Shown here: piece after piece, positions 1 to 4,454 of the stretch
Numbering within the stretch: position 1 is the stretch's first letter
How the letters are laid out: the number at the start of each line of letters is the position of its first letter
Source: Chlamydiota bacterium
GTDB lineage: Bacteria > Auribacterota > UBA3054 > B51-G9
NCBI GenBank assembly: GCA_003648225.1
Contig: QMOL01000180.1
Span: forward strand, 1 to 6,344
Direction: 5' to 3'
DNA: 6,344 nt
Program-made: the position numbers and the translations under genes
Notes under the pieces: generated by a model
Databases searched by the model: none
The model's input: only the letters and a program-made list of their open reading frames with translations
What the model was told of the DNA's origin: nothing

Positions 1-189
1 AGTTTTAACGTAAGGATTTCCGTGAGCGGAGATTGCATCAATACATTGTTGATCAGTTATAATCAGCAAAACGTTAGGCTTTTTTTTGTTAAACGATGGT
101 AATAGCGGTTTCCCTGTCGCGCATCCGGCAAGAAATCCCGCCGCGCCGACAGCGCCGGTTTTTATAAAATCTCGTCTGCTGATAGTCAT
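1..189 (-). CDS. Sulfatase (type I family), Tat-exported lipoprotein; N-terminal fragment, cut by window edge
   Basis: Only the first 63 codons are present; the gene runs off the left edge. Seen: residues 4-10 read SRRDFIK, a near-perfect twin-arginine motif, followed by a small-residue hydrophobic stretch and a lipobox LAGC with Cys23. The mature part contains KPNVLLIITDQQ (residues 37-48) and SAHGNPYVKT (54-63), the usual opening of formylglycine-dependent sulfatases of the alkaline-phosphatase superfamily, where the Asp after the hydrophobic strand (D46) helps bind the catalytic Ca2+. Family knowledge: these enzymes hydrolyse sulfate esters on polysaccharides or small molecules, and the catalytic C/S-x-P-S-R motif lies further on, outside the window. 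Inferred location: folded in the cytoplasm, exported by Tat, then lipid-anchored facing the periplasm. Start: ATG at 187-189, with an in-frame TAA five codons upstream, so no longer start is possible nearby. No Shine-Dalgarno is visible because the upstream region is a tandem repeat. Substrate cannot be told. Confidence 0.88.
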   Translation of the reverse strand, partial: MTISRRDFIKTGAVGAAGFLAGCATGKPLLPSFNKKKPNVLLIITDQQCIDAISAHGNPYVKT

Positions 190-190
190 T

Positions 191-254
191 GGATTGCTGG
201 ATTATTGGATTGCTGGATTATTGGATTGCTGGATTATTGGATTGCTGGATTAAT
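191..254. repeat. Tandem repeat, 4 copies of a 16-bp unit, directly upstream of the sulfatase start
   Basis: Four head-to-tail copies of GGATTGCTGGATTATT start at 191, 207, 223 and 239; the last copy differs by one base (ends TAAT instead of TATT). Each unit is itself two related 8-mers, GGATTGCT and GGATTATT. The array begins one base beyond the sulfatase start codon, so it fills the whole initiation region and most of the likely 5' leader of that gene. It does not encode an open frame. Near-identity of the copies points to recent expansion by replication slippage. Confidence 0.95.
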
Positions 255-317
255 GCCGGTCAATTTACTCCGCTGCACTTCGTGACATTTTACTGCCTAC
301 TGCTCACTACTCACGAG

Positions 318-749
318 TTATTCTTTTTTAAAATCATACACTTTCCAGATATCGCATATTCCGTTTGAATGTCTGCAAGTCCAGATTCTTCCGGTTAGAG
401 TATCTGTAATTGTCAATTTTCCGTTAATCAGATTTACTTTATATCTTCCATGAATATTTTTATTTTGAAAAATTTTACTGATTTCAATTTTTACTTTTCC
501 GTTTTTCTCAGCTATTTTTTTTATGTCGTAAACTCTCCACGTGTCAAAGCCTGTTTTAGAAACTAAAGCTGTATTAAGAATTCCTTCAACCGTATCAAAA
601 AAAACTACAACCCCTTTTCCAAGATTAATTGTTACATACCGTGCGTCATATTGTATTACAGGCCTGGATACACTTTCCACCTTTACATTTTTGGCAGCAA
701 AAGTTACAAACGATGATAGTAAAAGAATAGTAATTATTGACTTTTTCAT
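318..749 (-). CDS. Small secreted protein of unknown function with two internal repeats
   Basis: 143 residues. Residues 1-18 (MKKSIITILLLSSFVTFA) form a Sec signal peptide with likely cleavage after A18; there is no lipobox, so the product is probably periplasmic or secreted. The mature part holds a visible duplication: residues 52-78 and 116-142 align without gaps and share 12 of 27 positions, with the pattern D-T-x-x-G ... D-x-W-[RK]-V-Y-D-[IF]-K-K. The similarity extends upstream to RY at 37-38 and 102-103 with a one-residue indel, giving two units of about 42 residues. The second unit contains DTLTGRIW, resembling the D-T-x-T-G-x-x-W motif of many small bacterial beta-strand repeat proteins. 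Two cysteines (125, 132) occur only in the second unit. It has the best ribosome site in the window. It lies 64 bp after the 814-1581 gene and 128 bp before the sulfatase, all on the minus strand. No function is assignable. Confidence 0.8.
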   Translation of the reverse strand: MKKSIITILLLSSFVTFAAKNVKVESVSRPVIQYDARYVTINLGKGVVVFFDTVEGILNTALVSKTGFDTWRVYDIKKIAEKNGKVKIEISKIFQNKNIHGRYKVNLINGKLTITDTLTGRIWTCRHSNGICDIWKVYDFKKE

Positions 750-757
750 TTAAAGTT

Positions 758-762
758 CTCCC
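758..762 (-). promoter_or_regulatory. Ribosome binding site of the 318-749 gene
   Basis: On the minus strand GGGAG lies 8 nt before the ATG at 749-747. This is the only clear Shine-Dalgarno sequence among the six genes here, and it supports the chosen start of the signal-peptide protein. Confidence 0.75.
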
Positions 763-789
763 AATTATATTTAATGATTTTACGATTAA

Positions 790-806
790 CCACGCCTTTG
801 GCATGG
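790..806 (-). other. Stem-loop in the gap between the 814-1581 and 318-749 genes
   Basis: The minus-strand transcript reads CCATGCC-AAA-GGCGTGG, a 7-bp stem (one U-G wobble) with a 3-nt loop. On the plus strand the same position is a C/A mismatch, so the hairpin is better formed in the minus-strand RNA, the direction of the flanking genes. It starts about 8 nt after the stop codon of the 814-1581 gene. No run of U follows, so it is not a standard Rho-independent terminator. It may protect the mRNA 3' end, weaken read-through, or be incidental. Confidence 0.5.
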
Positions 807-813
807 CAAGCTA

Positions 814-1581
814 TTAACTATTAACCAACCCATACGCTTCAATTCCGGACACCACAAACAATAATCTCCCGTATTTATCCACATAATAAACAATCGGCAG
901 AATACCTGTACCTAATTGTTTATAAGTAAATAATTTTAATATTTCACCTTTGGCGACATTAATTTCAATTTCATCTCGAAACGTTATTTTGTTATTCGGT
1001 TTCGGTTGGTCAAAATGATCAATTAAGGTGAATGCCGTTCCTCCGAAATCCTTTCGAGGCATCCGTTGTACCGCGTCAAAAAGCAGCCAATTCAGCGCGA
1101 TATTACGCGATGTTATTATTTTTTTTCTTTTATCATTCCAAACGAAGTTTATTTCATTATTATCATTAATCGCGTATTCTTTTATTTCCGTATTTTTTAT
1201 CACTCCACCTTTCGGATTGGTCATTTTAGCTTCATACTGCCATTTTACAGGTGAAGATAACAGATCGGTTTTGAATTTCATTTTAGCGTTAACTTTCTGC
1301 CAATTCCTATTAATTCCCGCTTTATCAAAATTCAATTCAATAAAAGCTTCAGATTTAGATAATAATTTTCTCTTGAATATTAATGTGCCCGCATGCCCTG
1401 CTCTACCGCTTGCTAATGAGAACATTTTATATTTGTTTTCCCATTTGCCGTTTGGATCAAAAGATTTTTTTGGCGGAATATAATCTTTTAAATAATATTT
1501 CAATATATTTAGCGGATAAGGCAGCGGTTTTATTTTTACCGAAATTGGTTTTTGATCTGTTGAACTGGTTTGGTTTATCAT
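814..1581 (-). CDS. Hypothetical protein, 255 residues, no signal peptide
   Basis: I do not recognise this family. The frame is long, ends in TAA, and stands alone behind a good promoter, so it is very probably real. The N-terminus (MINQTSSTDQKPISVKIK) is polar, with no signal peptide or membrane helix, so the product looks cytoplasmic. An in-frame TAA 21 nt before the ATG rules out a longer N-terminus. Alternating charged and hydrophobic segments (for example residues 64-85, 94-120, 198-222) suggest a mainly beta-sheet protein. Distinctive stretches are SGRAGHAG (58-65), LLFDAVQRMPRKDFGGTAF (166-184), a Pro/Asn-containing IDHFDQPKPNNKITFRDEIE (187-206), and a C-terminal IVYYVDKYGRLLFVVSG (230-246). 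The last resembles the ends of DUF3108-like beta-barrel proteins, where a Y-x-D-x-x-G-R-L-L strand is common, but that is a loose likeness. It is first in the minus-strand series leading to the sulfatase. No Shine-Dalgarno is seen; the start is preceded by AT-rich sequence. Confidence 0.75.
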   Translation of the reverse strand: MINQTSSTDQKPISVKIKPLPYPLNILKYYLKDYIPPKKSFDPNGKWENKYKMFSLASGRAGHAGTLIFKRKLLSKSEAFIELNFDKAGINRNWQKVNAKMKFKTDLLSSPVKWQYEAKMTNPKGGVIKNTEIKEYAINDNNEINFVWNDKRKKIITSRNIALNWLLFDAVQRMPRKDFGGTAFTLIDHFDQPKPNNKITFRDEIEINVAKGEILKLFTYKQLGTGILPIVYYVDKYGRLLFVVSGIEAYGLVNS

Positions 1582-1606
1582 AATTCTATATGGATTTAAT
1601 TTTTAA

Positions 1607-1635
1607 ATTATACCTATTATTCTATTCAAAATCAA
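1607..1635 (-). promoter_or_regulatory. Probable sigma70-type promoter for the minus-strand gene series
   Basis: Reading the minus strand, TTGATT (1635-1630) is followed after exactly 17 bp by TATAAT (1612-1607), a perfect -10 box. The predicted transcript start is near 1600, leaving a leader of about 18-20 nt before the ATG at 1581. That leader is AT-rich and lacks a Shine-Dalgarno sequence. It would drive the 255-residue protein and perhaps the two genes after it. Confidence 0.6.
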
Positions 1636-1713
1636 TCCACTCAAACAATTATTGACAGAACAATTAAGAGATTATGAAGAAAAAATTGGTTTTATCATAA
1701 ATCTTTCTACTAA

Positions 1714-1742
1714 TTGTAACTTAATCAATGTTTTGCTATAAT
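1714..1742 (+). promoter_or_regulatory. Probable sigma70-type promoter of metG with extended -10
   Basis: TTGTAA (1714-1719), a 17-bp spacer and TATAAT (1737-1742). The -10 is preceded by TG one base away (TGCTATAAT), the extended -10 form. Predicted transcript start is near 1749, giving an AT-rich leader of about 54 nt before the metG ATG at 1803. It sits back to back with the minus-strand promoter about 80 bp away. Confidence 0.7.
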
Positions 1743-1802
1743 AAGTGAGTTTATACATTATATTTAACTTAAAACTTACTTTAATATATTAATAATATAC
1801 AA

Positions 1803-3848
1803 ATGGCAAGAAAAATCCTCGTAACCAGCGCTCTTCCCTATTCTAACGGTTTGATCCATATCGGTCATCTCGCCGGCGCGTATCTTCCGGCTGATATTTA
1901 TGTACGTTATCAACGAATGGCCGGAAATGATGTCGTATTCATCTGCGGCGCGGATGAACATGGTGTGCCGATAACTATCGCCGCGATGAAACAAGGTAAA
2001 ACGCCACAGGAACTTGTTGATTATTACTATAAAATAAATCGTGACAGTTTTGAAAAATTCGGAATAAAGTTCAATAATTTTTCGCGCACTTCACTCCCGC
2101 TTCATCATAAGACATCTCAGGAATTTTTCTTGATACTGCATAAAAAAGGCAAACTTAAAGAAAAAGAGATTAAACAACTTTACTGTCCGGAAGACAAGAT
2201 GTATCTTGCTGACAGATATGTGAACGGTATTTGTCCGAAATGCGGCGCGGAAGACGCCCGTGGAGACCAATGTGAGAAATGCGGTTCGTGGCTTGATTCG
2301 CTCTCGTTAAAAAATCCAAGATGCGCGATTTGCGGTGCGAAACCAATAGTTAAAACAACCAAACACTGGTATCTTCCAATGGCTGATTTTCAGCCTGAAC
2401 TCGAGACGTGGCTAAAACAAAAAAAAGACTGGAAAGATAATGTGATGAATTATTGTAACGGCTGGTTTAAGGAAGGACTGCGAGACAGAGCCATTACACG
2501 CGATCTCGACTGGGGCGTTCCGGTTCCTCTGCCGGATGCGGAAGGCAAAGTTATGTATGTTTGGTTTGACGCCCCGATAGGCTATATTTCTGCAACAAAA
2601 GAATGGGCGGAGAAAATCGGGAAGCCTGATCTATGGAAAGATTACTGGCAAAATCCTGATTGTGAACTCATTCATTTTATCGGAAAGGATAACATTGTTT
2701 TTCACGCTATTTTCTGGCCGGCAACTTTAATGGAAGTCGGCGGTTACAATCTTCCAACACAAATTCCTGCGAATGAATTTCTTAATCTTGAAGGCAACAA
2801 ACTTTCGACAAGTAAAAATTACGCCGTGTGGCTGCCTGATTATCTTGAAAAGTTCAGCCCTGATATATTGCGTTATGCTCTTGCGTCGAATTTCCCTGAA
2901 AACAAGGATACAGATTTTTCATGGAAACAATTTCAAAAATGTAATAATAATGAACTGGCTGACATACTCGGGAATTTTATAAACAGGACGCTTACTTTCG
3001 TAAATAAATATTGTGACGGTATTATCCCTCCAGCAAAAAAATTATCCAAACTCGACAAATCCGTTCTTGACGATGTCGCTAATATAGCCGATGAAGCAGG
3101 TGAATTTATTAACTCATTTAAACTTCGTGCCGCAACAGCTAAAGCAATGGATATCGCCCGCGCGGCGAACAAGTATTTTGATTCTTCCGAGCCGTGGAAA
3201 ACGAGAAAAAGTAATTTTGAAATGTGTCAATCAACGTTAAACGTCTGTTGTCGCTTAATTAGAACACTTGCTGTTTGTTTCAACCCGTTTATTCCGTTTT
3301 CATCAGACAAGATATGGACAATGATGGGCTTTGATGGAAATCCATCTGATGAACATTGGAAGGATGCCGCAAAAGATATAGACCTTGCAGGAACTAAACT
3401 CGGAAAAACGGAAATCGTATTTAAAAAGATTGAGGACGAAGAACTCCGGCCTGAAATTGACAGATTGAAAAATACTATCGCTGATATGGAACAAAAAAAT
3501 AATGTGGAAGGAATTACTCTGCTGCCACAAATTTCTTTCGATGAATTCGGAAAAACCGACCTCAGAATTGCGAAAATTCTAACTGCGGAAATAGTACCCA
3601 AAACTAAAAAATTATTAAAACTCTCACTCTCACTTGGCAGCGAAAAACGACAGGTGGTTGCCGGAATAGCAGAATATTATAAACCCGAGGAACTGCCAGG
3701 TAAAAAAATTATTCTCGTTGCTAATCTCGCACCTGCTAAACTTCGCGGAATCGAATCACAAGGAATGATTCTGGCCGCAAATGCAGCGGAAGGTCTGGCG
3801 CTTATTACAGTTGACAAAGATGTGCCGGAAGGAAGTAAAGTGAGTTAG
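1803..3848 (+). CDS. metG: Methionine--tRNA ligase (methionyl-tRNA synthetase), with C-terminal tRNA-binding domain
   Basis: 681 residues, complete. The cytoplasmic class I enzyme attaches methionine to initiator and elongator tRNA-Met using ATP. The catalytic Rossmann fold carries HIGH at residues 19-22 and the KMSKS loop in the variant form KLSTS at 333-337. The inserted zinc domain (about 127-180) has Cys at 128, 144, 147, 157, 160, 174 and 177, arranged as CPKC, CEKC and CAIC knuckles as in MetG1-type enzymes. Other conserved blocks are GADEHG (49-54), LDWGVPVP (235-242) and FIGKDNIVFHAIFWPATL (292-309). The anticodon-binding helical domain begins at NFINRT (391-396); SEPW (462-465) contains the Pro-Trp pair which in E. 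coli reads the anticodon. Residues about 580-681 are a Trbp111/EMAP-type tRNA-binding OB fold (DLRIAKI, ANLAPAKLRGIESQGMILAA), which promotes dimerisation and tRNA binding. Length is typical of the E. coli-type enzyme. Start ATG at 1803 is required to keep the N-terminal strand before HIGH; no Shine-Dalgarno precedes it. It has its own promoter at 1714-1742. Confidence 0.98.
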   Translation: MARKILVTSALPYSNGLIHIGHLAGAYLPADIYVRYQRMAGNDVVFICGADEHGVPITIAAMKQGKTPQELVDYYYKINRDSFEKFGIKFNNFSRTSLPLHHKTSQEFFLILHKKGKLKEKEIKQLYCPEDKMYLADRYVNGICPKCGAEDARGDQCEKCGSWLDSLSLKNPRCAICGAKPIVKTTKHWYLPMADFQPELETWLKQKKDWKDNVMNYCNGWFKEGLRDRAITRDLDWGVPVPLPDAEGKVMYVWFDAPIGYISATKEWAEKIGKPDLWKDYWQNPDCELIHFIGKDNIVFHAIFWPATLMEVGGYNLPTQIPANEFLNLEGNKLSTSKNYAVWLPDYLEKFSPDILRYALASNFPENKDTDFSWKQFQKCNNNELADILGNFINRTLTFVNKYCDGIIPPAKKLSKLDKSVLDDVANIADEAGEFINSFKLRAATAKAMDIARAANKYFDSSEPWKTRKSNFEMCQSTLNVCCRLIRTLAVCFNPFIPFSSDKIWTMMGFDGNPSDEHWKDAAKDIDLAGTKLGKTEIVFKKIEDEELRPEIDRLKNTIADMEQKNNVEGITLLPQISFDEFGKTDLRIAKILTAEIVPKTKKLLKLSLSLGSEKRQVVAGIAEYYKPEELPGKKIILVANLAPAKLRGIESQGMILAANAAEGLALITVDKDVPEGSKVS

Positions 3849-3869
3849 AATTACGTATTACCGAAACTC

Positions 3870-3900
3870 ACCCGGCATACGCGGGATACGTTCGCCGGGT
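3870..3900. repeat. GC-rich inverted repeat downstream of metG
   Basis: ACCCGGC at 3870-3876 and GCCGGGT at 3894-3900 form a perfect 7-bp stem around a 17-nt loop. It lies 21 bp after the metG stop and 24 bp before the next start codon, in an otherwise AT-rich neighbourhood. No T-run follows on the plus strand, so it is not a typical Rho-independent terminator. It may be an mRNA-stabilising hairpin or the remnant of a small intergenic repeat element. Confidence 0.6.
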
Positions 3901-3924
3901 ACTAACGCGAAATCCAAAATTTAA

Positions 3925-4353
3925 ATGAACTATCTTACAACATTATTAATAACAATCATTATCTTCTGCTTTACCGGCTGTTCAACATTAGCCAAGCCAG
4001 GCGCTGGCGCGGCGATTCCATTTGCTGCAATCGCCGATACGGTTGTTGCACCATTTCAACTTACGGGTAACGCTGGAGTAGCTTTAATTCATTTAGGTGA
4101 CCGGCATGCCGAGCAGGTTTTTGATGCAAATAAAAATTCTGTTACATTGCCGCTTGCTCAAGTCACATCATTAGTATATTACATACCCGGTTATATTTTA
4201 TATCCGTTTGACAGTATAACTCCTGACAATTATTATTCTCTGACAAAAAATTGCTTAAATATAATAAATGCCAAGCCCGAAATAGAAGGAGAAAGCAGAA
4301 AACGCAAGCGTGAAATCCGTAAATTACCGGAAAACAATTTTGAAGAATGGTAA
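3925..4353 (+). CDS. Small lipoprotein, YceK/YidQ-like (DUF1375-type) motif, unknown function
   Basis: 142 residues. The N-terminus is a lipoprotein signal: a hydrophobic core (residues 4-16) followed by CFTGC with the lipidated Cys at 19. Phe at lipobox position -3 is unusual but tolerated. Ser at +2 (no Asp) would suggest outer-membrane sorting under the E. coli Lol rule. The mature part begins with IPFAAIADTVVAPFQL (31-46), close to the P-F-[SA]-x-x-A-D-T-x-x-x-P motif of YceK/YidQ lipoproteins, whose role is not well defined. A second Pro-aromatic block, YYIPGYILYPFDSITPDNYY (85-104), follows, and the tail (122-142) is highly charged with RKRKREIRK. The gap after metG is 76 bp and holds an inverted repeat but no convincing promoter, so read-through from metG is likely; the two products have no obvious functional link. 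ATG 3925 has no Shine-Dalgarno, but it gives the full signal sequence. The secretion call is firm; the family call is moderate. Confidence 0.8.
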   Translation: MNYLTTLLITIIIFCFTGCSTLAKPGAGAAIPFAAIADTVVAPFQLTGNAGVALIHLGDRHAEQVFDANKNSVTLPLAQVTSLVYYIPGYILYPFDSITPDNYYSLTKNCLNIINAKPEIEGESRKRKREIRKLPENNFEEW

Positions 4354-4369
4354 ACATTTTCAATCCCAC

Positions 4370-4398
4370 TTGCAAAAAAAATGTATTTGCTATATAAT
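4370..4398 (+). promoter_or_regulatory. Probable sigma70-type promoter of the O-antigen-ligase-family gene
   Basis: TTGCAA (4370-4375), a 17-bp spacer rich in A/T, and TATAAT (4393-4398). Predicted transcript start is near 4405, leaving a leader of about 50 nt before the ATG at 4455. The -10 area (TTTGCTATATAAT) closely resembles that of metG (TTTTGCTATAAT), though the extra AT shifts the TG out of the extended -10 position. The promoter begins 17 bp after the stop of the lipoprotein gene, which suggests that the membrane protein gene can be transcribed on its own. Confidence 0.65.
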
Positions 4399-4454
4399 CT
4401 AATCGTGAAAGGTATTAAACTTCCAATTTTAACCACATAATTAAGAGACTCAAA

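Noticed and set aside
191..254. CRISPR array or origin iterons at the tandem repeat.
   Set aside because: The units are contiguous with no unique spacers, only 16 bp long, and no cas or replication gene is near; simple slippage explains them.
280..316. TCGTGA/TCACGA inverted repeat as a terminator for the 318-749 gene.
   Set aside because: The stem is only 6 bp around a 25-nt loop and no U-run follows on the minus strand.
764..792. TATAAT on the minus strand just upstream of the 318-749 gene.
   Set aside because: No good -35 box at 17 bp, and the predicted transcript would start within the Shine-Dalgarno sequence, removing it.
1028..1483. Plus-strand open frame of 151 codons opposite the 255-residue protein, with hydrophobic translation.
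   Set aside because: Antisense shadow: its hydrophobicity comes from the complement of Lys/Asn/Glu codons, there is no ribosome site, and the minus frame has the promoter.
1652..1677. Perfect TTGACA -35 box (1652-1657) with TTATGA as a -10.
   Set aside because: The spacing is only 14 bp and the -10 is poor; the promoter at 1714-1742 is a much better fit for metG.
3811..3839. TTGACA near the end of metG with AGTAAA 17 bp on, as a promoter for the lipoprotein gene.
   Set aside because: The -10 matches only three of six positions and the -35 lies in conserved coding sequence.
4163..4436. Minus-strand frames of 67-70 codons across the lipoprotein gene.
   Set aside because: They overlap a gene with a clear lipoprotein signal and have no motif or initiation signal.
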